Shown here in pieces: positions 17,875-25,918 of a DNA stretch of 64,000 nt. Location of the stretch: positions 62,001-126,000 of the forward strand of contig CAWJJY010000004.1 in the NCBI GenBank assembly GCA_963843385.1, given 5' to 3'. The stretch comes from CAVOHU01 sp963843385 (GTDB lineage: Bacteria; Acidobacteriota; Vicinamibacteria; Vicinamibacterales; JAKQTR01). Every line of letters begins with the position of its first letter. Positions within the stretch are counted from its first letter, which is position 1. The notes under the pieces were generated by a model. It had not been told where the DNA came from and ran no database searches. It saw only the letters and a list, made by a program, of their open reading frames with translations. The position numbers were made by a program, and so were the translations under genes.

Positions 17875-18633
17875 CTAGCGCGAACCCTGGTTGGACGCCA
17901 AGCCGGGCGGTGGCATGCCGGCCGCCGCCCGAGGACCGCCCGATGCGTCATCGCCGTCTCCAGAGGCCAGGCGCTGATAAATCAGCAGTCGCGCCCGCAC
18001 CTTCAGCAGCGGCAACCCTCTGTCAATCGTCAGCGAGCTCACCTCGACCAGCGTCGGCGCGTTCCGCAATTCCCAGAGGAACTCGCCGGCCGCCTCGAAG
18101 TCCGATTCGAAGGTGACCGCAACGGGCGTGAACTGCAACGGAACGGGGAACAAACGTGCCCGCGGGTCGTTGCCCGGAGCGGCCGCTTCCTCGGTAGCGC
18201 CACTGGTCACCGCGTGCGGCTGCGTATCTGCCTCGGCCCGGGTTGCCGCGTCCGGAATCACCATGCTGAGCCGCTGGCGTTGTCCGGCCTCGATGAGCAG
18301 GCCTTTGACGCGCGTGCCCGCGTTGCCGGCGTTCAGCGACCGCGCAATCGACGCGATGACGTCCGAGACCTTGTCGTCGGCGGACATCCGGCGGTTGAAC
18401 TCGGCCACGAAGTCCTCGTCGGTTGCAACGGGAATCCGTGCGCCGCGTGCCAGTGCGCTCTGCAGGTTCTGGAGACGGGCCTGCTGCGTTCTGACATCGT
18501 TGCGGGCAAGCACATACGCCGCCACGCGGGGTTCGATGAACCAGAAGTACGCGACGAGCACGACGGCAATCGTCACGATCGCCGCAGCACCGCGGGAAAC
18601 GGCCCCGGTGAAGGATCGTGGGTCGGCGCTCAC
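17875..18633 (-). CDS. PilO/GspM/MshJ-like inner-membrane assembly protein
   Basis: 252 residues starting at GTG 18633, which overlaps the preceding stop as GTGA and is preceded by AGGTGAGG. A single N-terminal membrane segment (AAAIVTIAVVLVAYFWFI) is followed by a coiled-coil-like helix (VRTQQARLQNLQSALARG) and a periplasmic ferredoxin-like domain, in which LFPVPLQFTPVAVTFESDFEAAGEFLWELRN resembles the PilO core (pilot-like repeat with FLWEL). It would form the alignment complex with the PilMN protein upstream. The extended upstream frame is rejected because it lies inside the neighbour. Confidence 0.75.
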   Translation of the reverse strand: MSADPRSFTGAVSRGAAAIVTIAVVLVAYFWFIEPRVAAYVLARNDVRTQQARLQNLQSALARGARIPVATDEDFVAEFNRRMSADDKVSDVIASIARSLNAGNAGTRVKGLLIEAGQRQRLSMVIPDAATRAEADTQPHAVTSGATEEAAAPGNDPRARLFPVPLQFTPVAVTFESDFEAAGEFLWELRNAPTLVEVSSLTIDRGLPLLKVRARLLIYQRLASGDGDDASGGPRAAAGMPPPGLASNQGSR

Positions 18634-20498
18634 TTCCTCACCTCGAATCCGAACTGAAAGACCAGCACGCTCGGCGCAGGTCCCGAGGGCCCGACAGAGG
18701 GTGCGGCGCCAGGCGCAGCGCTCGCACCCGAGGCCCGCCGATTCAAGGGGATGACGGTCCTGGCGCGAGAACTCCACAGGTACCCGTTGACGTTGGGATC
18801 CCTGGCGAGACCGGAATCAGCGGAGCCCCGGCCCGTGGACGCAGTCCGCTCCGGAGCCGCAATTTCCCGCTCCAGTCCGGTGTTGCTCGCGGTCACGCTT
18901 GGCTTGGGCCCTCGGGCGAGGTCGACTCCGGCCGGAAAGCCTGTGGCGCCCTCACCGGTGCCCGCCGGTTCGCCCGAGTCCTGCGAGCCCGACGGCGATC
19001 CGGACGTCAGTCGGAACGAGGCCGGCTTGCTCGGGGCTCCGAGCAGCGGCGAGGTCGACAGCCCGACCAGGAATCTGCCGAATACCTCTTGAGCGTCCTG
19101 CGGCTTCCGGGCGACCGCCTCTCCGTTGACGGCCAGGGTCCAGGTCGGGCCGTTCGATTCGACCTTCAGCGTCGTCACCGCAAGCTCGGCCGGGGCGCTT
19201 CGACCGATGAGTTCGAGCACGCGTGCCATTCGAGGGCCCTGCGACAGGAGCGCTTCGAGGGCCGTCGTACGCGCCACGGTCAGCGCCGCCGCCTGCTGCC
19301 GCGCCTCGAGTGCCTGCAGTTGCGGCTCGAGCGAGGCCACCGCATGCCTGAGGCCGGTCAGCTCGTTCTGGACGGATCGCCCCAGCCACCAGATCGCGGC
19401 GAAGGCAAGGGCAGAAAGGAGCACGCCTGTCACGACCCCTGCCACGAGGCGGTCCTTCAGCCCGGCCGGGACGCTCACCCTCGGCGCGACCGACTCGCGA
19501 GGCAGCAGATTCAGTGCAGGTTCCGGATCGGCCGCGATCGCGACTGCCGTCCTGAACGCTCCCGCCCCTGCGCGGAACTCATCGGCAAGCGTCGACAGTC
19601 GCGTGACGTCGAGATCCTCGACTGAGTCCAGCGTTTCGACCTCGATGTTGAGCTCGTGCATCAACGGGGCTGTCAGCGTTCGAAGCTCGGGCATGTCGCC
19701 GCAGACCAGGATCTGGGTCGCGTCGACTCTCAGGTTCTGTTTCACGAAGAGCAACGACCGCCGCATTTCGGCGGCCAGCTTTTCGGTGAGCCGGGATGGG
19801 TCGCGCGGCTCGGCGCCCGGTTCGGCCGGCGCAGTGTCGTGGCCCCACGGCATTTCCCTCGCGAACAGCACGGCGCCGTCCCGGACCACCGTGATGCCCG
19901 TGGCCTGGGCGTTGATCGACAGGACGGCACTGACGGCGCCCGGAATGGTTCCGCGCCGCATGCGCACGATCGCCGCGTGCGCGACGGCTGGCGTGACCAC
20001 GCGGTCGATCGAGAAGCCGGCGTCGATGAGTGGTTGGATTCGCGCCCGGATCTCGCCAGGAAGGGCCGAGACGAAGCAGACCTCGCGACGCGTTCCGCCC
20101 GTCTGTTCCTCGTGGAGACCGCCGACGAGCACGCCGTCCGACACGACGGTTCCGATGGCGGGAGGCACCGTGCCTGACGTGATGGCGGCTTCACGCCGCG
20201 CCAGCACGCCGAGATCCCCGGGATCGGCGGGAGGCAACAGCAAGCGCAGGTGCCCGACCCTGAGCCCCCAGATGGCCACAACCGCGCGCTTGGAGGTGGC
20301 CCTCGACGAGGTCACCTGGCGCAGTTCGGCCGTCAGCGGAGCAAGGTTCCCCGTGGCGCACGGAAACGATCGGTACGCTCTCACCCGGATCGCGGGCCGC
20401 TGCGATCGGTGCTGCCCCTGCAGGAACCAGCTTTCTTCGCCGACTCCGACGACGCGACACTGCGAGGGAAGCAGCTCGATGCCAGTGCGATTCGCCAT
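18630..20498 (-). CDS. PilM-PilN / GspL / MshI-like fused assembly protein
   Basis: 622 residues. The N-terminal half (1-330) resembles an actin-like PilM/GspL cytoplasmic domain: IDRVVTPAVAHAAIVRM, AVLSINAQATGITVVRDG, FAREMPWG, LLFVKQNLRVDATQILVCGDMPEL. A membrane segment follows (VTGVLLSALAFAAIWWLG, about 358-378). After it comes a PilN-like coiled coil (LRHAVASLEPQLQALEARQQ) and a small periplasmic fold (LAVTTLKVESNGPTWTLAVNG). The last 150 residues are Ser/Gly/Pro-rich with a short ordered end (VLVFQFGFEVRK). Fusing PilM and PilN in one chain is the GspL/MshI arrangement. Overlaps the PilO-like gene by 4 bases. Confidence 0.78.
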   Translation of the reverse strand: MANRTGIELLPSQCRVVGVGEESWFLQGQHRSQRPAIRVRAYRSFPCATGNLAPLTAELRQVTSSRATSKRAVVAIWGLRVGHLRLLLPPADPGDLGVLARREAAITSGTVPPAIGTVVSDGVLVGGLHEEQTGGTRREVCFVSALPGEIRARIQPLIDAGFSIDRVVTPAVAHAAIVRMRRGTIPGAVSAVLSINAQATGITVVRDGAVLFAREMPWGHDTAPAEPGAEPRDPSRLTEKLAAEMRRSLLFVKQNLRVDATQILVCGDMPELRTLTAPLMHELNIEVETLDSVEDLDVTRLSTLADEFRAGAGAFRTAVAIAADPEPALNLLPRESVAPRVSVPAGLKDRLVAGVVTGVLLSALAFAAIWWLGRSVQNELTGLRHAVASLEPQLQALEARQQAAALTVARTTALEALLSQGPRMARVLELIGRSAPAELAVTTLKVESNGPTWTLAVNGEAVARKPQDAQEVFGRFLVGLSTSPLLGAPSKPASFRLTSGSPSGSQDSGEPAGTGEGATGFPAGVDLARGPKPSVTASNTGLEREIAAPERTASTGRGSADSGLARDPNVNGYLWSSRARTVIPLNRRASGASAAPGAAPSVGPSGPAPSVLVFQFGFEVRK

Positions 20499-20694
20499 AA
20501 CTCACTACTATTTTCGGCCCAACGGACCGGTACCCGTAGAGCCAATGGGCGAAACCGCGCGAAAATGGGAAGCAGCTGTCGCCCGTCCGCCGGCACGCGG
20601 CTCCCGGCCTGCCGGAGCGGTTTCTGGGCACATCGGTGGCCCGAACGCGTCCGGCCTGAGGCTGTTGGCGTGTAAGTGACTGACGATGTTTGAG

Positions 20695-21336
20695 TTACTG
20701 AATGCGAACGCCGATATCGTCGCCGCCCAGGCTCGCGTTGAGTGAGCTCTGGTTGAACAGCGTCTCGATAACGCCGTTCGAGCCGGCGGAAAGCACCCAC
20801 ACCGCCGACTTCGGCGCGCCATTGCGCCCGAGTGGGCCGGCGGTCACGTCAATCAAGCCGATGTTCACGGCGTAGCGGTAGCCCCAGGGGTCGGTGCCCA
20901 GGTCCGATGAAAGGTAAGGCCCATTCCATCCGAATTGCAGGGAGAGCGCCCTCATCGTATAGAGAGGCGCATTGGTCAGCAACTGATTCGACAGCAGGTC
21001 ACTTCTGCCAGTCGTCCAGAGGCTCGGCTGATCCTCGGCAGGGACGTTTCCCCGGCTGACGACCAGATCGACGCGGGCCTGCATGGGGCCGACGCCTCCC
21101 CCGTTGGAGGTGACCCATTGAGGGAAGAACCCGGTGTCCTTGTAGAACTGCACGATGGCGCCGACAAGCGTCTGGCAATCACTCCGCGCGCGTGCGATCC
21201 GCGAGTCGTTGATGATGTTGGCGATCGATGGCGTGAGGATGAGGGCCAGCGTGACGATGACCGACAAGACAACCGTCAGCTCGATCAGCGTGAATCCCCG
21301 GCGGAGGGACGCTCGTGTTGTGGCTGGTCGGCGCAT
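20695..21336 (-). CDS. Pseudopilin (GspG-like)
   Basis: 213 residues from ATG 21336 (MRRPATTRASLRRG then FTLIELTVVLSVIVTLALIL). A classic prepilin cleavage site, Phe+1 and Glu+5. The head contains FGWNGPYLSSDLGTDPWGYRYAVNIGL, matching the GspG/major pseudopilin block (GPY then DPWG.Y), whose aspartates bind calcium, and ends SLGGDDIGVRIQ. An alternative upstream start at 21399 would add 21 residues. It precedes pilMN by a 196-base gap in which I see no clear promoter. Confidence 0.85.
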   Translation of the reverse strand: MRRPATTRASLRRGFTLIELTVVLSVIVTLALILTPSIANIINDSRIARARSDCQTLVGAIVQFYKDTGFFPQWVTSNGGGVGPMQARVDLVVSRGNVPAEDQPSLWTTGRSDLLSNQLLTNAPLYTMRALSLQFGWNGPYLSSDLGTDPWGYRYAVNIGLIDVTAGPLGRNGAPKSAVWVLSAGSNGVIETLFNQSSLNASLGGDDIGVRIQ

Positions 21337-21458
21337 GGCGGACCCGCGGTCGTTGTCATCAGCCGTCCCCGGCGGGTCGGAAACGTCGGTTGGGGGCAAG
21401 TCGAGCCGGTTCTTTGGAAGAGGCGGTACACGGCTTCTGCCGCCCTCTCCGTTGCGAG

Positions 21459-22214
21459 CTAGCGCGTGCTGCCCTGGATGACGAACACGACGTCATCGGC
21501 CCGTCGCTGCACGTCCGGGTGAGCAGCATCGACGCCGCCAAACGCGGTGTCGAGCTGCTTGTTCGGGCCGCCCGAGATGCAGAACACGTCGACGTCCCAG
21601 TAGCCGTACTTCTGGCCCTGTCCAGTGAAGGGCGGAGTACCGACGTTGTTCGCGACGGCGAGGAATCCCGTGTTGACCTGGTACGCGTCACCCCAGGGGT
21701 CCGGGCCAATGGGTGGCGCAATGTAGGCGCCCCGGTAGCCGAGACCATTGACCGGAATCGGGTACCATCCGCCGCCCACCCACGTGGTGGGCGCGGGATA
21801 GCGGGGGTGATTGGTTACGAGCTGGTTCTCGAGCGTGTCGGCGTTGCTCGTGACGATGTTCCCCGTGCCCGCCGACAGCCACTTGTGCTGGTTCATGAAG
21901 GAAGCCCACGGGTTGGTGATGTCTCCTTCACCGAAGAGCGGCGGGAAGTTGCCGTCGCCGGTCAACACGTCTGCCCGATTGACGTCGGTGCAGCCGACGG
22001 TGGCATCGATCTGCAGGCAAGGGCCCACATCCCGCATGAGCCGCGCGATGCTGATGCCGATGGCTTCGCAGTCCTCTTTGACCTTCACCCTCTGCGCGTC
22101 GAAGACGAAGTCGTAGATCGAGGGGGCCAGTACCGAGGTCAGGAGCATCAGGACCAATAACATGATCGTGACCTCGACCAGCGACAAGCCCTGCTGCTGA
22201 CGCGCTGCCCTCAT
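21459..22214 (-). CDS. Pseudopilin with LSLVEV leader, paralogue A
   Basis: 251 residues. ATG 22214 has a GGAGG six bases upstream, which settles the start although the frame is open to 22442. The leader is very short (MRAARQQQG), then LSLVEVTIMLLVLMLLTSVL with Leu at +1 instead of Phe and Glu+5 kept. The helix and following DAQRVKVKEDCEAIGISIARL are nearly the same as in the gene at 23573-24340, so these are recent paralogues. The head has LGYRGAYIAPPIGPDPWGDAYQVNTGFLA and ends DDVVFVIQGSTR. Three Cys residues in the head may form disulfides. A strong sigma-54 promoter match lies about 100 bases upstream. Confidence 0.85.
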   Translation of the reverse strand: MRAARQQQGLSLVEVTIMLLVLMLLTSVLAPSIYDFVFDAQRVKVKEDCEAIGISIARLMRDVGPCLQIDATVGCTDVNRADVLTGDGNFPPLFGEGDITNPWASFMNQHKWLSAGTGNIVTSNADTLENQLVTNHPRYPAPTTWVGGGWYPIPVNGLGYRGAYIAPPIGPDPWGDAYQVNTGFLAVANNVGTPPFTGQGQKYGYWDVDVFCISGGPNKQLDTAFGGVDAAHPDVQRRADDVVFVIQGSTR

Positions 22215-22315
22215 GGGTGGCCTCCACGCGACCGAAAACTGGCGTTCTGACGACCGGCTGGCGCCGCCAGCCTGCGGCTCAATCGAGCCGTGGTGGACGG
22301 CTGCCGTGCCGAAAT

Positions 22316-22332
22316 GAGCAACGGTCGTGCCG
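22316..22332 (-). promoter_or_regulatory. Sigma-54 (-24/-12) promoter for pseudopilin A
   Basis: On the minus strand the sequence reads CGGCACGACCGTTGCTC. It fits the sigma-54 consensus (TGGCACG-N4-TTGCW) at every position except the first base, with GG and GC exactly 10 bases apart. Transcription would start near 22306, giving a leader of about 90 bases before ATG 22214. About 30 bases further upstream lies an interrupted inverted repeat (GGAAT at 22361-22365, ATTCC at 22376-22380) in AT-rich DNA that could be an activator site; that part is speculative. Confidence 0.8.
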
Positions 22333-22700
22333 GATTGTCGTGAATGAACGTGCAAAAACAGGAATGATTCTAACGATTCCGAATCACGAGTTACAGAACT
22401 TTCCGGCCATTCCAACCATTCGTGGAGGATCGGGGCATCCATCCAGGCTGATCACAAGACTATGTTTATCCTTGTACAAGGGCTGATATCACTTAAGTAT
22501 CTGAAAATACGCTATTTGTGCCTCAATTATGAAGATCGAGCCGAATTACTACATTTCGTGTGGTTGACAGATCCGTTCGCCTACACGGATTGTGGCCAGA
22601 AGATCACCCGATTGGCCTCGGGCGCCGGAAGGGTGTGGCTCCGCTGGAGAGGCTCAGGCCGCAGGCAGCACGACACGCTGGCGAAGCGATTGCGTGAGGT
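22333..22700. other. AT-rich intergenic region between pseudopilin genes
   Basis: About 370 bases without a gene. The stretch 22440-22590 is visibly AT-rich against the surrounding GC-rich DNA (for example TATGTTTATCCTTG and TGAAAATACGCTATTTG). It lies upstream of the sigma-54 promoter at 22316, where bent DNA or activator and IHF-type sites are expected for such promoters. I find no convincing open frame, tRNA or transposase trace in it. Confidence 0.5.
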
Positions 22701-23573
22701 TCACTGTATTCGTACCGCCAGGTCATCACCGTAGGTTGTCGCGCGGGAAATCTGCTGTGTGAAGGGAGTCTCGACGACGCCGTTCGGCCCGGCCGACAAG
22801 ACGAAGACGGCACAGGCTGAACAGTCGGACGTCCCTCTGGGCGTGCCACTGAGATAGGCGACATTGATCATGTACTGGTGGCCCCACGGGTCTCCGGAAA
22901 TCTCGCGCGCGATGTACGGACCGTTCCATCCCGTGCCCGGCCCGCTGATGGCCGGCGGGTAATTGCGGGCGTTGAACCTCAACTGCAGGTCCATCACGTC
23001 CGACCCGGCAGCCAGCGTCCACTGAGGAATCGAACTCAGGCTGCGCTCATCGACCAGGAGTTCAGCCGGGAGCCCCGAGCGCGACGCGCTGACGGCGAGG
23101 TCCGGGGCCGCACCTTCGGAGACGAGCACGCGGACCGGTGCCAGGGGCCCGACCGCCGCCTGGATGCTTCGAGAGTGGGGCGCTTCGAAGACGATCGGCC
23201 CGACGTCGCGCATGAAGTTCACCAGGCCTGCCGAGATCTGCGACAGGTCGTTTCGGGCGCGCACGACTCGCGCGGTGCTCACCGAGTCGGACGCCACGGG
23301 CAGGACCGCACCGGCCAGCACGACCAGCACGGCGAGCATGATGGTGACCTCGACCAACGACAGGCCTCGTTCGAATCTCAGGAGGCCGGCCCCTCGACGC
23401 CGGCTTCGCGACGCCGATACACGACCACGGCGGCGTGGGTCGGTCATTGGTGTCGTCGGCTCACGTGACCATGCCGCGACAGCCATGCGGAGCGTCGCGG
23501 CATATTCCTGGCCACCCTGGGTGAGGCGGCAGAGCTCGCCCGGACGCCGCGTTGGGCTTTCGGGCTGGATCAT
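22701..23573 (-). CDS. Pseudopilin with LSLVEV leader, paralogue B
   Basis: 290 residues if started at ATG 23573, which overlaps the upstream stop as TGATG. That start gives an unusually long leader (about 70 residues, Arg-rich, ending RFERG); starts at 23486 or 23447 are alternatives. The cleavage region is ERG then LSLVEVTIMLAVLVVLAGAVL. The head contains GWNGPYIAREISGDPWGHQYMINVAYL and ends TYGDDLAVRIQ, close to the pseudopilin at 20695. A DCSAC motif could form a disulfide. Likely in one transcript with paralogue C. Confidence 0.78.
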   Translation of the reverse strand: MIQPESPTRRPGELCRLTQGGQEYAATLRMAVAAWSREPTTPMTDPRRRGRVSASRSRRRGAGLLRFERGLSLVEVTIMLAVLVVLAGAVLPVASDSVSTARVVRARNDLSQISAGLVNFMRDVGPIVFEAPHSRSIQAAVGPLAPVRVLVSEGAAPDLAVSASRSGLPAELLVDERSLSSIPQWTLAAGSDVMDLQLRFNARNYPPAISGPGTGWNGPYIAREISGDPWGHQYMINVAYLSGTPRGTSDCSACAVFVLSAGPNGVVETPFTQQISRATTYGDDLAVRIQ

Positions 23574-24340
23574 CAACGCGTGTCTCCCTGGATCACGAAG
23601 GTGAAGTCGTCACCCCTGCGATTGGTGCCGAACCCGCTGGCGCTGGCAAAGTCGGTCTGGAAGATTCCGTTCGGGCCGGCCGAAATGCACATCACGTCAA
23701 AGGACCAGCCATCCTGCGACGGCGGCGGGACCACCATGATGTGGCCCGAGGTCGCGTCCTTGGCGACGGCCAGGAACACCGAGTTCACCAGGTAGCGGTG
23801 ACCCCACGGATCCGCGCCGATCGGCGAGGACACGTACGCTCCGCGCCAGCCGAGCCCGAACTCCGGCAAGGTGCGGCTGATGGCCCCGAGTATTCCGGGC
23901 GTCGGGTAGGCCGGACCGGCGCCGGCGCCGTTGTCCACCAACTGGTGTTCCATCGTGTCGCCGCGCTCTTCCTCGTCGCTCCAGGTCAGCGTGCCCTTCG
24001 CATTCCCGAACGTCAGCGGCGCGACATTCGGGTCCACATCCTGGCTGGTCACCTTCGGCCCCCCGCTGTAGATCAGGTCGACGCGGTTGGCGAGCGTGCA
24101 CGGCTGGTCCGCCCTGAACTTGAGGCAGTCGCCCACGTCACGCGTCAGCCGCGCGACCGACACGCCGATCGCCTCGCAGTCCTCCTTGACCTTCACGCGG
24201 CGGGCATCGTTGACGAAATCGAAGATCGACGGCGCCAGCACGCTGGTCAGCAGCATGAGGACCAGCAGCATGATGGTGACCTCGACCAGCGACAACCCTC
24301 TCTGCATTCCCAACCCGCGGTTCATGGTGCTCTCTCTCAT
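23573..24340 (-). CDS. Pseudopilin with LSLVEV leader, paralogue C
   Basis: 255 residues from ATG 24340 (24325 is also possible, with GAGAGAG ahead). The leader ends MQRG before LSLVEVTIMLLVLMLLTSVL; Leu+1, Glu+5. The helix and DARRVKVKEDCEAIGVSVARL match paralogue A closely. The head has GWRGAYVSSPIGADPWGHRYLVNSVFLA and ends DDFTFVIQGDTR. Four Cys may pair. It is the first gene after a second sigma-54 promoter match at 24456 and is coupled to paralogue B. Confidence 0.82.
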   Translation of the reverse strand: MRESTMNRGLGMQRGLSLVEVTIMLLVLMLLTSVLAPSIFDFVNDARRVKVKEDCEAIGVSVARLTRDVGDCLKFRADQPCTLANRVDLIYSGGPKVTSQDVDPNVAPLTFGNAKGTLTWSDEEERGDTMEHQLVDNGAGAGPAYPTPGILGAISRTLPEFGLGWRGAYVSSPIGADPWGHRYLVNSVFLAVAKDATSGHIMVVPPPSQDGWSFDVMCISAGPNGIFQTDFASASGFGTNRRGDDFTFVIQGDTR

Positions 24341-24455
24341 CGCGTCTCTCGGCCTTCGTGCGTCGCCGGTCAGTCGGGCCGTCACGATTCGGTTGCCCCG
24401 AGGGCCCGTCCCACACGCGTGGCCTCGGCCAGGCCACTCCCCGAGGGGTCAGCTT

Positions 24456-24472
24456 GAGCAAGGCACGTGCCT
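24456..24472 (-). promoter_or_regulatory. Sigma-54 (-24/-12) promoter for pseudopilins C and B
   Basis: Minus-strand text AGGCACGTGCCTTGCTC matches the sigma-54 consensus at all but the first base, GG and GC ten bases apart. The expected start of transcription is near 24446, about 105 bases ahead of ATG 24340, a leader length similar to that of the other sigma-54 promoter at 22316. The -24 region overlaps a palindrome GGCACGTGCC. Confidence 0.8.
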
Positions 24473-24636
24473 CGCACGCGGCGACACGTGATTTCGCGGA
24501 TTCACAGGTGTTTTCCAGTGATTTCTCGCACGTGCACGAGACGATCGGACTTCGGGGTCCCTCCACTTTCGCGGGGTCCGAATCGGCGGTTGCTACAAAA
24601 CGCGGAGAGTGATGAGAGGAGGAGTCTGGACGGTGG

Positions 24637-25914
24637 CTACTGGCGGGTCTTCGCCTTCAGGACCTGAATTCGAGCGCGCACCTCACCGGTCAGCGACGCG
24701 TGTTCGGCTCCCGACGAGGCCAGGAACTTTTCGTAGTGCTCGATTGCCCGGCTGATTTCGCCGTTCTCCTCGAGGATGAGCGCCAGGTTGTAGTGCGCAG
24801 CCGCGTACCGGTTGTCGATCGAGAGCGCGCGCTGCAGGGTCTCGCGGGCTTCTTCCGCACCGCCGTTGGATTTTTGCGCGAGAGCCAGGTTGGTCAACAC
24901 CTCGACGTTGCGCGGATCGGTCGCGGCGAGTCCCTTCAACTCGGCGATTGCGGCATCGACCTGCCCGGATTTCAGCAGCGCGACGCCCAGGTTATTGTGC
25001 GCCGTCATGTACCTGGGGTCGATGAAGGTCGCCCGGCGGAATTCCCGAATCGCCTCCTCGTAGAGGCCCTTGTCCTGGTAGAGAAGGCCCAGGTTGTTGT
25101 GTGCCTCGGGATTGAGTTCGTTGCCCTCGAGCACGAGGCGGTACTGCACCAACGCGTTCTCGAAATCGCCCGTTCGCTGGTAGTACAGCGCCAGCTTGAA
25201 GTGGTCCGGCTCGCCCGCGGGCGGGCGCGAGATTGGCGAGGCGGCCTTCGCGGGTGCTCCGCCCGAAAGCGGTACTGAGAGCGAGGGCAAGAGGGCGGCG
25301 GGCCTCTCGGCAATCCCTGCCGCACCCTGAACGCGGTTGGCCGGCGGAATCGGCGCCGGTTTCGCGACCTTCGCCGGCGGCGTCATCGGCGCCTTCGGCG
25401 AGGCGGCTGGCCCTGCATTCTTCGGGCCGAGGATGCTTCCCAGGTCCGGCCTGGCCGGTGTGGTGGCAGAGGTCGTGGCCGGCACCGGCTTGGGCGGCTT
25501 CACCGCGACGTTCAATCCAGCCGTCGGTGTCGGAGCCGGGGCTTCGCCAGGCGGCGCCTGAACTGCCTTCTGCGTCTTCGCGACATCGGCAGGCGGCTGG
25601 CGTCCGGTCGCAGGCAGCGCGGTCTTAGGTGTCGCCTTCTGCGGCGCGAATCCCAGCATGGCATGCCACGGAGGGCTCGGCAGGAGTCGGTTGGATGCGC
25701 CAATCTGCCAGAGGATCGACGCCACGACGGCGAGGATCAGGAACCCGAGAACGGTTCGGAGGACCCGGCCTCCGCGTTTCGGCGGGCCCGCAGCGCCCGC
25801 CGAGTACCCAAGCGATGTCAGCACGGCATCGTCGGGACCTCGACGGCGTGACTTGAGGTCGGGACCCGGTGGGGCGGCCTTGTGGTCGCGCAGTGCGTCG
25901 AGCGTCCGGCTCAC
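24637..25914 (-). CDS. TPR protein, MshN/GspB-like, membrane anchored
   Basis: 425 residues from GTG 25914, four bases after the ATPase stop and with AGGTGA correctly spaced. A short cytoplasmic N-terminus is followed by a membrane segment (VLRTVLGFLILAVVASILW, about 51-69). A long Pro/Ala/Lys linker follows, then at least four tetratricopeptide repeats (HFKLALYYQRTGDFENAL, AHNNLGLLYQDKGLYEEAI, AHNNLGVALLKSGQVDAAI, VLTNLALAQKSNGGAEEA, AHYNLALILEENGEI). MSHA operons pair an ExeA-like ATPase (MshM) with exactly such a protein (MshN), so it probably works in secretin or pilus assembly across the periplasm. Confidence 0.85.
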   Translation of the reverse strand: MSRTLDALRDHKAAPPGPDLKSRRRGPDDAVLTSLGYSAGAAGPPKRGGRVLRTVLGFLILAVVASILWQIGASNRLLPSPPWHAMLGFAPQKATPKTALPATGRQPPADVAKTQKAVQAPPGEAPAPTPTAGLNVAVKPPKPVPATTSATTPARPDLGSILGPKNAGPAASPKAPMTPPAKVAKPAPIPPANRVQGAAGIAERPAALLPSLSVPLSGGAPAKAASPISRPPAGEPDHFKLALYYQRTGDFENALVQYRLVLEGNELNPEAHNNLGLLYQDKGLYEEAIREFRRATFIDPRYMTAHNNLGVALLKSGQVDAAIAELKGLAATDPRNVEVLTNLALAQKSNGGAEEARETLQRALSIDNRYAAAHYNLALILEENGEISRAIEHYEKFLASSGAEHASLTGEVRARIQVLKAKTRQ

Positions 25915-25918
25915 GGTG

